A stretch of DNA of 64,000 bases. It comes from Paenibacillus pedocola. Lineage in GTDB: Bacteria; Bacillota; Bacilli; Paenibacillales; Paenibacillaceae. Each line of letters opens with the position of its first letter. Positions within the stretch are counted from its first letter, which is position 1. The stretch covers positions 1,674,001-1,738,000 of the forward strand of contig NZ_CP134223.1 of the NCBI RefSeq assembly GCF_031599675.1. Reading direction: 5' to 3'. The notes beneath the pieces were generated by a model. It had not been told where the DNA came from. It was given only the letters and a program-made list of their open reading frames with translations, and did not search any database. Below are positions 26,394-35,572 of the stretch, piece by piece. The position numbers and the translations under genes are program-made.

Positions 26394-28193
26394 TCAAGTG
26401 TTTTTGGAGGGGAGGGTCAAGGTGATAGTCGTGCCTGTATCAGGTTCGCTGGCAATGGCCAGGCCAAAATCAGAGCCGTAGTACAGGGCGACGCGGGAGT
26501 GCACATTTTTAATGCCGATGCTCTGCCTGCTCCGGTGGCCCAGCCCCAGGAACTCCGGCGGCTGTTCCAGCAGCCCTTGAATTTCCCTCAGCCGCTCAGC
26601 GGAAATGCCGATCCCGTCATCGTGGATTTCAAAGATAATCCGTCCGGTATCAGGCTCCAGGAAACCCTTCAGCAGGAGTAAGCCGCTTCCTTTTTTGTTC
26701 TCCAGTCCGTGGTAGACGGCATTTTCCACTAAAGGCTGAAGAATCAGCTTGAGAATTTTTGCTTCCAGCACAGCTGTCTCTATCTCTTTGACATAACGGA
26801 TTTTGCTGCCATAACGGATCTGCTGGATGGACATATAATTATCCACATGCTGCAGCTCGTCCCGGGCGGGCACCAGCTCGCTGTCGGTTTTAATGCTGTA
26901 ACGGAACATATCCCCGAGGGATTTGGTCATCACCGCAATGCTGTCTACCTCCTCGATTTCGGCAATACTGTTGATGGATTCAAGTGTATTGTACAGAAAA
27001 TGCGAGTTAATCTGGGCTTCGAGCGCTTTCATCTGTGAGTCCATAGTCAGGATTTTATTCTGGTAGATTTCCCTGACGAAGGTGTCGATGTCCTTCATCA
27101 TTTTGTTGTATTCCATATACAAGAAGCCGATTTCGTCCACCCGCTGGGGCTCGATATCCGTCGTAATGAACTTTTGTGATTTATTTTTGCGCATGATTTT
27201 GGCAAGGTGGGTGATCGGTTTAGTAATCCAGTTGGAGAGCAGGACAGAGAGCAGAATGAAAATGACGGCACAGGTAAGGGAAATATAAACGATCAGCTTC
27301 CGGGATATCCCGTATTTCTCATACAGTTCACTCAGCGATATATTGGCGATGACCGACCAATGATAGACCGGCAGCCGCTGGATTACTGTCAATATGTCCC
27401 CGCTGTAAAATTCCAGCTCATTACTCTGCATGGCCATCGTTCTGCGGGTTAAGGTTTCAGGCAACCGGGTGTCGATGTTTTTACCGGTGCTGTCATAGAT
27501 AATGTTGCCTTCGTCATTCGCCAGGACAAAATAGCTCATATTGGGAACGGCATCCTGATTGAGACCCTTAAAGATATCCAGGCTGCAGTCAAGCATGAAT
27601 ACGCCAAGGAACTCTTGTGTCTTCATATCGTAGAGTGCACGGGAAAAGAGTATAGAAGGTTCAGAGTTGATAATATAAGGCTTGACGCCGGGTTCGCCGA
27701 TGTAGAGCTGGCCTTTGCTGGCAATGGTCTTCTGATACCAGTCGTCCTGGAACGGAACGTAGTCAACCTGAAGCTCAGCCGTACTGCCGTAGCTGATGTT
27801 TTTGCCGTCAGGCGAGAAAAGATAAATCCCGTTAATATAATCATAACTGAGCAGCAAATTCTCGAAAATCAGCTTCAGCTTGTTCTGTATAATAAAAATG
27901 TCGTAGGAATCGCTGGTGACGGCCAGCTTCTTCAATTCATCGCTTACTGTACTGTATGCGGTTGCACTGGAGGACTGCTGCTGAATAGTTAGCGAGATGC
28001 GTTCAATATTTCCGAAAATATCTTCAATGCCCTGAACGGTATTATGAACGGTGTTGGAGGCGACAAGTGAGGTTTGCTGGTTGACCAAATCGGTATAGCT
28101 CTGATAGGAATTATAAGTGACGATCACAATCGGAATCACAGAGACCAGGACCAGCGCCAGAAAAAGTTTTGTTTTGATACTGACAAATTTCAT
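26394..28193 (-). CDS. YesM-type sensor histidine kinase
   Basis: 599 residues. Membrane helix near 10-30, extracellular Cache-like sensor domain (about 35-290), second helix, HAMP, then INSHFLYNTLES (His398) and an HATPase domain with DDGIG. The family motif usually reads INPHFLYN; here Pro is Ser, a small variation next to the phospho-acceptor. ATG at 28193 has GGAGG 8 bases upstream. It is divergent from the sugar importer at 28343 with a 149-base control region. Confidence 0.93.
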   Translation of the reverse strand: MKFVSIKTKLFLALVLVSVIPIVIVTYNSYQSYTDLVNQQTSLVASNTVHNTVQGIEDIFGNIERISLTIQQQSSSATAYSTVSDELKKLAVTSDSYDIFIIQNKLKLIFENLLLSYDYINGIYLFSPDGKNISYGSTAELQVDYVPFQDDWYQKTIASKGQLYIGEPGVKPYIINSEPSILFSRALYDMKTQEFLGVFMLDCSLDIFKGLNQDAVPNMSYFVLANDEGNIIYDSTGKNIDTRLPETLTRRTMAMQSNELEFYSGDILTVIQRLPVYHWSVIANISLSELYEKYGISRKLIVYISLTCAVIFILLSVLLSNWITKPITHLAKIMRKNKSQKFITTDIEPQRVDEIGFLYMEYNKMMKDIDTFVREIYQNKILTMDSQMKALEAQINSHFLYNTLESINSIAEIEEVDSIAVMTKSLGDMFRYSIKTDSELVPARDELQHVDNYMSIQQIRYGSKIRYVKEIETAVLEAKILKLILQPLVENAVYHGLENKKGSGLLLLKGFLEPDTGRIIFEIHDDGIGISAERLREIQGLLEQPPEFLGLGHRSRQSIGIKNVHSRVALYYGSDFGLAIASEPDTGTTITLTLPSKNT

Positions 28194-28250
28194 GCTCGTT
28201 TCCTCCGATTTAGCTGGTCGTAAAATAGTGCACCCTAAATGCAAAAGTAA

Positions 28251-28264
28251 TTATACCGCTTTCA
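28251..28264 (-). promoter_or_regulatory. possible cre box in the second importer control region
   Basis: Read on the minus strand, TGAAAGCGGTATAA shares 12 of 14 bases with the candidate box at 3767-3780 (TGAAAGCGGTTTAT). It lies between the divergent kinase and importer operons, so CcpA could act on either. An inverted repeat CAGCCA/TGGCTG follows at 28282-28303. Confidence 0.45.
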
Positions 28265-28342
28265 CGATTAAGATATCAATACAGCCACCAAGCAGAATGG
28301 CTGCCGGAAATTAGAAGTATAGAACAATAGGGAGGTTATTTA

Positions 28343-29710
28343 ATGAAAACGCGAACCAAAAAACGTACAGGAGCCATGCTGCTGGCGTTGATGTTTACTC
28401 TTCTAGCCGGCTGTGGATCAGGAAATAATGGTAATACGGTGGCTAACAGCGGCAACGCTACAAATGCCCCGGAAGCATCAGCCGCCGCGGACACAGCAGC
28501 CAGCACCAAAAATGTGACGCTCACGATGATGGTATCCGGCACCAAAGCCCCGGACGGGCAGGACTTTGCACTCGATATCATGCCTAAGCTCGTCAAGGAG
28601 AAATTCCCTAACGTTACCCTGGAAACCTCAAAGCTTCCGGATGAACAGTACTTCACTTCTATCCGTACCAAGCTTGCTTCAGGCCAAGGGCCGGATATCT
28701 TCTGGGTCTTCCCGAGAAATGCATCGCTTGGTGTGCTGGATATGGCCAAGGCAGGGTATGCCGCCGATCTGTCCGACCTGACCTTCTGGGATAAGATCAG
28801 CCAAGGTGCAAAGGATGATATGTCGTATGAGGGTAAGCCCTATGGGATCGCAGGCGGTCTGGATTACCTGGGTGTCTATTATAACCAGGAGTTGTTCAAG
28901 CAGGCAGGGATTACGGAGATGCCGCAGGATTGGAATTCGTTCCTGGAAGCCTGCCAGAAGCTGAAGGATGCGGGCATTACACCGATTTCACTGGCGGACA
29001 AGGACCCGTGGTTCCTGCAGTTCGGAATGTATCAAATCGCGGCGAATGTGGTCTACCCGGATGAAATGGATTTTGACAGCAAACTTCAAGCAGGAGAGAA
29101 ATCGCTGACCGATCCGAAATGGGTCGATACCATCTCCAAAATGAAAGAATTGTACGACAAAGGGTATGTAGTTAAGAATTCACTGGGACTTGGAAGCGCC
29201 CAGGCCGCTCAGCTATTTGTTGACGGCAAAGCAGGGATGATATTTGACGGAACGTGGGATTATGCTACTTTAACGGCTAAGGGTGCAGCTGACTTTACCC
29301 GCGGATTCTTTTCCCTGCCGGCGAATGAAGCAGGCCAGCCGACCTATGTATCCGCTGCAACCGCTGCAGGATTCGCACTCAACGCCAAGTCGGAGAATCT
29401 GGATATTGCCAAGGAAGTAATGGATTATCTGTTCGACGGCCAGTCCGATCTGTTCAAGGCGTGGACCGAATCCAATAATTCGATCAGTGTATATAGTGGC
29501 GTGCCGCTGAACCATGATCTCTTCAAAGAGGTTAACGACTCCTATCTGAATAACGGCAAGTCCGTGTACTTCCCGAACCAGATGTGGCCAACCGGTGTAG
29601 CTGAAGAAATGGAAGCTAAGTTTGCTGAAATTATCGGTGGCCGCAAGACAACTCCGGAGAAGGTTACAGAGGCAATGGATGCGAAGTTCAAGGAATTGTG
29701 GAAGAACTAA
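28343..29710 (+). CDS. family 1 sugar-binding lipoprotein of an ABC importer
   Basis: 455 residues. Lipobox LAGC (Cys24), then an SBP_bac_1 fold: ASGQGPDIFWVFPRNA, MSYEGKPYGIAGGLDYLGVYYN and GKAGMIFDGTWDYA are typical for oligosaccharide binders. GGGAGG precedes the ATG. It heads a three-gene operon with two permeases but no ATPase, so it must use a shared MsmK-type ATPase encoded elsewhere, as is usual in Bacillales. The ligand is unknown; the neighbours (GH78-like, CE2) suggest pectin- or hemicellulose-derived oligosaccharides. Confidence 0.93.
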   Translation: MKTRTKKRTGAMLLALMFTLLAGCGSGNNGNTVANSGNATNAPEASAAADTAASTKNVTLTMMVSGTKAPDGQDFALDIMPKLVKEKFPNVTLETSKLPDEQYFTSIRTKLASGQGPDIFWVFPRNASLGVLDMAKAGYAADLSDLTFWDKISQGAKDDMSYEGKPYGIAGGLDYLGVYYNQELFKQAGITEMPQDWNSFLEACQKLKDAGITPISLADKDPWFLQFGMYQIAANVVYPDEMDFDSKLQAGEKSLTDPKWVDTISKMKELYDKGYVVKNSLGLGSAQAAQLFVDGKAGMIFDGTWDYATLTAKGAADFTRGFFSLPANEAGQPTYVSAATAAGFALNAKSENLDIAKEVMDYLFDGQSDLFKAWTESNNSISVYSGVPLNHDLFKEVNDSYLNNGKSVYFPNQMWPTGVAEEMEAKFAEIIGGRKTTPEKVTEAMDAKFKELWKN

Positions 29711-29728
29711 TTTGGTTTAAATGAGAAT

Positions 29729-29771
29729 TGTTTCGCCAGCTCTGGAGAGCAAGAGCCAGGGCGGCGGAACA
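29729..29771 (+). other. intercistronic hairpin after binding-protein gene
   Basis: TGTTTCGCC pairs with GGCGGAACA (one G-T pair), enclosing a second small stem GCTCT/AGAGC, then GTTTTGG. As at 4893, it lies between the binding protein and the membrane subunit genes and likely sets their ratio. Confidence 0.6.
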
Positions 29772-29797
29772 GTTTTGGACAGGAGGGTAAGACAGAG

Positions 29798-30679
29798 ATG
29801 AAATCAACTGTAATGAAAAAAACGATGTATTTTTTCGCAGTACCGGCGCTGCTCTTTTATTTGACTTTCTGGATTTTTCCGATTACGAAGCTGTTTCAGT
29901 ACAGCGTGACCGATTATAACGGGTATGCCCAAACCTTCAATTATATCGGCTTCGACAATTATAAGGATCTGTTTAGCGGAGGGACACTGGGCAACTCCAT
30001 TAGCAATACGCTCATTTATACTGTAGTCAGTGTCGTGGCAGGCAACCTGATCGGACTCGGTCTGGCGCTGCTGCTGAACATGAAGATCCGGGGTAAAGGC
30101 TTCTACCGCTCCATTTCTTACATTCCAACCCTATTCAGTGCTATCGTAGTCGGCTTCATCTGGAGCTATGTCTATATGCCGGACAGCGGGATGATTGCTA
30201 CATTCCTGGATAAACTCGGGATTCCGAACGATAACCTAAACTTCCTGGGCAGCTATTCTACAGCGCTGTATTCTATCATTTTCGTGGAGATCTGGAAAAA
30301 CGTCGGCACCACGATGATTATCTTCCTGGCCGGGCTGCAGACGGTTCCGAATGATCTGCTGGAGGCTGGACGGATTGACGGCTGCGGCGGCTGGAAGCTG
30401 TTGCGGTATGTGAAGCTTCCGCTGCTCGCCACATCGATTACCATTAACACAACGCTAAGCCTGATCAACGGGCTGAAAGCCTTCGATTTCCCGTTTATTA
30501 TGACCAATGGAGGTCCGGGAACTTCGACTAACACCCTGATTTATTCAATTTATAAAATGGCGTTTACGGAGCAGATGTTTGGCAAGGCTTCAGCGCTTGG
30601 TATCATTTCCTTCGTATTAATTATCGCAGTTACTGCTGTTTCGGTACTGCTGATGAATCGAAAAGAGGTGTCTGCATGA
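29798..30679 (+). CDS. sugar ABC importer permease, MalF type
   Basis: 293 residues, six membrane helices. The cytoplasmic coupling motif of family 1 sugar permeases appears as EAGRIDGCGGWKLLRYVKLPLL near residue 188. GGAGGG lies before the ATG at 29798. The stop overlaps the next permease start by four bases. Partners: binding protein at 28343 and permease at 30676. Confidence 0.94.
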   Translation: MKSTVMKKTMYFFAVPALLFYLTFWIFPITKLFQYSVTDYNGYAQTFNYIGFDNYKDLFSGGTLGNSISNTLIYTVVSVVAGNLIGLGLALLLNMKIRGKGFYRSISYIPTLFSAIVVGFIWSYVYMPDSGMIATFLDKLGIPNDNLNFLGSYSTALYSIIFVEIWKNVGTTMIIFLAGLQTVPNDLLEAGRIDGCGGWKLLRYVKLPLLATSITINTTLSLINGLKAFDFPFIMTNGGPGTSTNTLIYSIYKMAFTEQMFGKASALGIISFVLIIAVTAVSVLLMNRKEVSA

Positions 30680-31578
30680 GTAGCGGAACTACAGCCGGAA
30701 AAATGCTGCAGCCTGAGCCCGCCTTGAACGCGCGGAAATCTGTCAAAGCCGGAGCACTGCTCAAAAAGACACTGGTTCAGCTGCTTGTCATCGTGATTAT
30801 GATCCTCAATCTGATTCCGCTGGTGATCGTGCTGTCCACCTCACTGCGGTCTCCGGACAATAACTCGAACCCGCTGAATTTATTCAATGAAATTTCCTTC
30901 ACCAGCTACCGGACGGCTTTTGAGCGGATGCATTTTGGTTCCGCCCTGCTCAACAGCGTGGTGTTGACCACCATTTCCGTGGTGCTCGTGGTCATCTTCG
31001 CTGCTATGGCATCTTATCCGATGGCCCGGATCCGCAGCAGATGGAGCCAGTTTCTATACCTCTTTTTCCTGGCCGGCCTGGTTGTACCGGGACAGATGGT
31101 ACTGATTCCAATCGTCCAAATGATCAACGGTCTGGGCATTCCCAGCACGCAGTATACGCCGATTCTGATGTTCGTAACCTGCAGTCTGCCATTCTCAACC
31201 TTCCTGTACACGGGCTTTATCCGCAGCGGTGTCCCGGAAGAGGTAGAGGAAGCTGCACATATTGACGGTGCCGGTCTCCTGCGCCGATTCTGGACGGTTG
31301 TATTCCCGTTGCTGATTCCGGTTACAGTATCGGTTATCATCACACAGGGCATCTGGATCTGGAATGATTATTTTTTCAATATGACCTTTATCTCCAAGTC
31401 TTCACAGTCTCCGCTGCCACTCGCTATGCTCGGATTTATGGGGGACCAGCAGAATCCTACCCAATGGAATGTGCTGTTTGCAGCCTGTATGCTGTGCGCC
31501 CTGCCGCTCTTGATTGCCTTCTCCTTCCTGCAAAAGTATTTCGTGGGGGGCCTTACAGTAGGATCTGTTAAGGGATAA
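30676..31578 (+). CDS. sugar ABC importer permease, MalG type
   Basis: 300 residues, a basic cytoplasmic N-terminus of about 30 residues and six membrane helices. The coupling motif reads EEAAHIDGAGLLRRFWTVVF near residue 190. The ATGA overlap with the previous gene shows translational coupling. The C-terminus ends YFVGGLTVGSVKG, a conserved tail of this family. Confidence 0.94.
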   Translation: MSSGTTAGKMLQPEPALNARKSVKAGALLKKTLVQLLVIVIMILNLIPLVIVLSTSLRSPDNNSNPLNLFNEISFTSYRTAFERMHFGSALLNSVVLTTISVVLVVIFAAMASYPMARIRSRWSQFLYLFFLAGLVVPGQMVLIPIVQMINGLGIPSTQYTPILMFVTCSLPFSTFLYTGFIRSGVPEEVEEAAHIDGAGLLRRFWTVVFPLLIPVTVSVIITQGIWIWNDYFFNMTFISKSSQSPLPLAMLGFMGDQQNPTQWNVLFAACMLCALPLLIAFSFLQKYFVGGLTVGSVKG

Positions 31579-31612
31579 TGAGGGATCGCGGAATCTGACA
31601 GAATTCTAAATT

Positions 31613-31648
31613 AGAAGTTGCGTATCTATGCGCAGCTTCTTTTTTTGG
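31613..31648 (+). terminator. terminator of the second importer operon
   Basis: AGAAGTTGCG pairs with CGCAGCTTCT (one G-T pair) over an 8-base loop, followed by seven Ts. Confidence 0.9.
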
Positions 31649-31785
31649 GCAGTGTTTTATACTTCCGGCTCAGACCGGTACGGGAATATGTTGTTGCCTT
31701 TAGCTTGCCAATAAGCCGGCTTTGGGAGTACATTGCTATTAATGCGTAACATCAACATAAGCTGATAAGGAAGGTAGGTTTAAAG

Positions 31786-32856
31786 ATGCCGGAAACAACC
31801 AGGGTGTATACAGCAACAGAGAACCATGTCAAAATCATCGGGCGGACCCACTATTATAATGAGGTGCTGTGGCTGGCGCTTTCGGGCGGCGGTGTGGAAT
31901 TCTCATTCTATGGAAAGAAAGCGGAGATTACCTTAAAAGGTGATGCTATTGCCTTAACCGGTAATAATCTGGCCCGTATTGGCATTAGTGTAAACGGAAA
32001 ACAAGTCATTGACGATCAAATGGATCAGCCTTTGAAATCATATACGGTATTTGAAAGCGATACGGAGCAGGATATCACGGTAACGGTTATTAAATTATCA
32101 GAGGCGGCGATGTCAACGGTTGGGATTCAAGAGATCGCTGTTGATGCTGCGGATGGCATTAAGCCCACCCCGCCCAAATTACATTCGATTGAATTCATTG
32201 GCGATTCAATTACCTGCGGCTATGGTGTTGATGATGAGCATGAGCTGCATTCTTTCTCCACAGCTACAGAAGATGTCACGAAAGCCTATGCATACCTGGC
32301 CGCTCAGCAGCTTCAAGCCGACTACAGCATGGTTTCATACAGCGGATATGGCATTATTACAGGCTACACGGAAAATGATCAAAAGCTTACTACACATCTT
32401 CTTCCGGACTACTATGAAAAAGTGGGCAAGTCTGAGGGGGAATTGGACGATACACTGCTGCCCCAGGAAGTACCTTGGGATTTCAACAAGCTTGTGCCGG
32501 ACCTGATCGTCATTAACCTCGGAACAAACGATGATTCCTACACCAAAGAGGATTCCGGTAAGCAGGCAGAATATGCTCAGGAGTATGTTGAATTTCTTAA
32601 AATGGTCAGACGCAACAATCCCCATGCTCCCATTCTGTGTACGCTGGGAATTATGGGGGGGCGGCTGTATCCTTATGTTGAACAAGCAGTTAGCGTGTAC
32701 AGCCGGGAAACAGGGGATAGCAATATAACAGCAATGAAGTTTGACGAGCAGCTGACGGCTGACGGCTATGCCGCCGATTTCCACCCGTCCCAGGCCACAC
32801 ACCGGAAAGCGGCCAAGCAACTGACTGCTCAAATAAGAGAGTTTTTGAACTGGTGA
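31786..32856 (+). CDS. SGNH-type carbohydrate esterase, CE2 family
   Basis: 356 residues, no signal peptide. An N-terminal beta-sandwich (about 10-115) precedes an SGNH hydrolase domain: GDSITCGYGV with nucleophile Ser near 141, VINLGTNDD as the Asn block, and DFHPS with the catalytic His. This two-domain order is that of CE2 acetyl-xylan and acetyl-mannan esterases. AAGGTAGG precedes the ATG. It should deacetylate oligosaccharides inside the cell after import. It stands alone between two terminators. Confidence 0.88.
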   Translation: MPETTRVYTATENHVKIIGRTHYYNEVLWLALSGGGVEFSFYGKKAEITLKGDAIALTGNNLARIGISVNGKQVIDDQMDQPLKSYTVFESDTEQDITVTVIKLSEAAMSTVGIQEIAVDAADGIKPTPPKLHSIEFIGDSITCGYGVDDEHELHSFSTATEDVTKAYAYLAAQQLQADYSMVSYSGYGIITGYTENDQKLTTHLLPDYYEKVGKSEGELDDTLLPQEVPWDFNKLVPDLIVINLGTNDDSYTKEDSGKQAEYAQEYVEFLKMVRRNNPHAPILCTLGIMGGRLYPYVEQAVSVYSRETGDSNITAMKFDEQLTADGYAADFHPSQATHRKAAKQLTAQIREFLNW

Positions 32857-32870
32857 TTTAGCGTTCCATT

Positions 32871-32908
32871 AAAGCGACTCGTCTGCGGATGAGTTGCTTT
32901 TTGTTTTC
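32871..32908 (+). terminator. terminator of CE2 esterase gene
   Basis: AAAGCGACTC pairs with GAGTTGCTTT (one G-T pair) over a 10-base loop and leads into a T-rich tail. Confidence 0.85.
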
Positions 32909-33063
32909 TTTTCTTTCCAGGTCCTTTGATTGAAGTCCTTCATGGTAAGGAATGTTGAAATTAGAGGATGTTGTTAATATATATGTTAACTAAATAAATA
33001 AGCATTGAAATAGATCCTAATCGATCAGAGGATAAATTAACGGCTTTTTAAAAGAATATAGCA

Positions 33064-33093
33064 TTGACTCGATCTGTGTCCTCTGACTATAAT
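33064..33093 (+). promoter_or_regulatory. strong sigma-A promoter of the GH51/GH43 operon
   Basis: TTGACT (33064-33069) and TATAAT (33088-33093) are 18 bases apart: 5 of 6 and 6 of 6 consensus matches. It is the best promoter sequence I see in the window. The start point should fall near 33100, about 65 bases upstream of the start codon. Confidence 0.85.
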
Positions 33094-33095
33094 GT

Positions 33096-33117
33096 TAATA
33101 ATATCGCGATTATATTA
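33096..33117. promoter_or_regulatory. palindromic operator candidate at the transcription start
   Basis: A 22-base imperfect palindrome centred on CG-CG (core ATCGCGAT, 9 of 11 pairs per arm) begins just after the -10 box and covers the predicted start point. A repressor bound here would block initiation. A LacI/GntR-type or the local ArsR regulator are candidates; the identity is inference. Confidence 0.5.
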
Positions 33118-33163
33118 ATGTATATATTAATTAAAGGTAAAGCCTAATGAGAGGAACAGACCA

Positions 33164-35551
33164 ATGGCGACTAGAGCGAAGCTGAATGTGTATGCGTATA
33201 AGACAGGGGCACAGCTTGGGGATTTGTTCGGTATTTTCTTTGAAGATTTAAATCATGCGGCGGACGGAGGACTGTATGCGGAGCTGATCCAGAACCGCTC
33301 CTTTGAATTTGACCCGATTGACCATCAGGATTACCATTCTTTGACCGCCTGGGAGAAGGTTGAGCGCGGGGGCGGCCGTGCCAGTTTAAGCGTCGAGAGC
33401 ATAACTTCGTTTCATCCTGCTAATCCGCATTATGCGGTGATCGAAATTCTGGAGCCGGGTGACGGGGTCGGGCTGTCTAATGCAGGCTTCAACACAGGCA
33501 TCCCGGTCAAGGAAGGCGAGAAGTACCTCTTCTCAGTGTGTATGCGGCGCAGTGACAGCTTCACCACACCTGTGCGTGTGATTTTGGAGGGGGTTAATGG
33601 AGCAGTATGCGCTTCGGCGGAAATCATTGCGGATTCAGCCGATTGGCAGAAGCATGAAACCGTTCTCACGGCGGGCTTTACGGATACCGCCTGCAGGCTG
33701 GTGATCCTGGCCGGCGGGCAAGGAAGGCTGGATATCGATAGGGTGTCTTTGTTTCCGGAGAAGACCTATCGTGGACGCCGCAATGGGCTGCGTGAAGATA
33801 TTGCCGTCCTGCTTGCAGATATGAAGCCCAAATTTATGCGTTTTCCCGGGGGCTGTCTCGTTCATGACGGTTCCCTGAACCCGGATGACAGGAATTCAAT
33901 GTACCGCTGGAAGAATACGATCGGGGAGGTCGCTTCGCGCCCGGCGCGACGTAATAACTGGGGGTATAATCAGACACTGGGCCTTGGCTACTACGAATAC
34001 TTCCAGTTCTGTGAAGACATTGGTGCCAAAGCTATTCCTGTATTGCCTGGAGGCTACGATCCTCATCACGGACGCATCGTACCTATTGACGAGCTGGGTC
34101 CCTGGATTCAGGATGCGCTCGATCTGATCGAATTCGCCAGAGGTGACGCTTCAACGAAATGGGGCAGGGTCCGCAGCTCACTCGGCCATTCCGAGCCCTT
34201 CGGGCTGGAATATATTGCGATCGGCAACGAGGAGGTCGGAGAGCCGTTCTTCGAGCGGTACCCTTATTTCCATAAGGCGATTAAAGAACTTTACCCGGAT
34301 ATCCAGGTGATTAACAGCAGCGGACCGTTCGCTGCAGGCGGTGAATATGAGCGGGGCTGGGCCTCGGCAAGGGAGCACGGCTCGGATCTTGTGGACGAAC
34401 ACTTTTACCAGTCGCCGGAATGGTTCCTAGCTAACATGGACCGGTACGATCATTTCAAGGCGGACGGGCCTAAGGTTTTTCTTGGTGAGTACGCTTCCTG
34501 GGGTAATACCTATTACAATGCCCTGGTGGAGGCCGCCTTCATGACCCGGCTGGAGCAGAACGCCCATGCGGTCGGCTTGGCCTGCTACGCTCCAATGCTC
34601 TGCAATACCGGCTATGTCAACTGGAAGCCGGATATGATCTGGTTTGATAACCACCAGGTCTTCGGTACACCGAATTACTATGTCCAGAAGCTGTTCATGA
34701 ACCATCAGGGAGACCGGCTTCTGCACATTGATGCTGAGAATCTGCCAGAGATGCCTGAGGCTGCTCAGGAACCTGTGAAGGGACGGATTATGCTGGCTGC
34801 CGAGAAGTCGGCTGTCTCCTACCGGAACATTACACTGACGAATAACCTTACAGGTGAGCAACAAGTGATGGAAGAGTCTGTTGAACTGAACGACGATATC
34901 GAGGGGCCTGTCAGCAAGGAGGAGGGACTCCGCTCGTTCCTGCTGGGAGAAACGGAATTACGGGACTACACGCTCAAATGGACAGCCAGAAAAACAGGCG
35001 GAGTACGCGGATTCCTGATTTATTTTGGCATGCAGGATGAAGGCAACCGGCTGAACTGGGAAATCGGCGGCTGGCAGAATCAGGACAGTACGCTAAGTGC
35101 TGTGATTGACGGCCGGGGCTCATGTCTGACCCAGAGCCTGTTCACTGTGGAGAACGACACCGATTATGAGCTGGAGCTGCACATTTCGGGCCGTCTGATC
35201 ACCGCGTCGATTAACGGCATTATTATCAACCAGGCAGAGGACCGCCTTCCTGAGATTCAGCCGCTGTACTATACGGCAAGTCTGGAGGATTCATCCGGAG
35301 ATGTTATCGTCAAAGCGGTAAATGTACTGGATACTCCGCTTCCCGCCCGGATCGAGCTGAAGGAGCTGAGATCCGCCTCGTACAAGGCCGAAGTACATGA
35401 ACTGTCCGGGATCGAGCTGAATGCGGAGAACAGTTTCGCTGATCCGCTGAAGGTCAGTCCTTCCAGCCGGACTATAACCTTCGAAGGGAACAGCTTCGAT
35501 TATGACTTCTCTGGGCACTCTGTTACCGTGTTCAGAATACAGCATTCATAA
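33164..35551 (+). CDS. abfA: GH51 alpha-L-arabinofuranosidase
   Basis: 795 residues, no signal peptide. The N-terminus (GIFFEDLNHAADGGLYAELI) is typical of GH51; residues about 60-200 are a CBM4_9-like insert; the TIM barrel carries acid/base Glu near 354 (IAIGNEEVGEP) and nucleophile Glu near 440 (VFLGEYASWG). MRFPGGC and NTGYVNWKPDMIWFDN are further family marks. It removes terminal arabinofuranose from arabinoxylan or arabinan oligosaccharides in the cytoplasm. The longer protein with a lectin-like C-terminal sandwich resembles the large GH51 subgroup. First gene of a two-gene operon with GH43. Confidence 0.93.
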   Translation: MATRAKLNVYAYKTGAQLGDLFGIFFEDLNHAADGGLYAELIQNRSFEFDPIDHQDYHSLTAWEKVERGGGRASLSVESITSFHPANPHYAVIEILEPGDGVGLSNAGFNTGIPVKEGEKYLFSVCMRRSDSFTTPVRVILEGVNGAVCASAEIIADSADWQKHETVLTAGFTDTACRLVILAGGQGRLDIDRVSLFPEKTYRGRRNGLREDIAVLLADMKPKFMRFPGGCLVHDGSLNPDDRNSMYRWKNTIGEVASRPARRNNWGYNQTLGLGYYEYFQFCEDIGAKAIPVLPGGYDPHHGRIVPIDELGPWIQDALDLIEFARGDASTKWGRVRSSLGHSEPFGLEYIAIGNEEVGEPFFERYPYFHKAIKELYPDIQVINSSGPFAAGGEYERGWASAREHGSDLVDEHFYQSPEWFLANMDRYDHFKADGPKVFLGEYASWGNTYYNALVEAAFMTRLEQNAHAVGLACYAPMLCNTGYVNWKPDMIWFDNHQVFGTPNYYVQKLFMNHQGDRLLHIDAENLPEMPEAAQEPVKGRIMLAAEKSAVSYRNITLTNNLTGEQQVMEESVELNDDIEGPVSKEEGLRSFLLGETELRDYTLKWTARKTGGVRGFLIYFGMQDEGNRLNWEIGGWQNQDSTLSAVIDGRGSCLTQSLFTVENDTDYELELHISGRLITASINGIIINQAEDRLPEIQPLYYTASLEDSSGDVIVKAVNVLDTPLPARIELKELRSASYKAEVHELSGIELNAENSFADPLKVSPSSRTITFEGNSFDYDFSGHSVTVFRIQHS

Positions 35552-35572
35552 TACCAGTAAGGAGGGTTTAAT

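Larger units (their letters stand above)
32909..33163. other. AT-rich control region before the arabinofuranosidase operon
   Basis: The gene-free stretch 32857-33163 is 307 bases and very AT-rich. Apart from the terminator and the promoter listed here it holds two similar near-palindromic blocks, TTAATATATATGTTAA (about 32974-32989) and TTAATGTATATATTAA (about 33114-33129), which could be regulator sites flanking the promoter. Confidence 0.45.
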
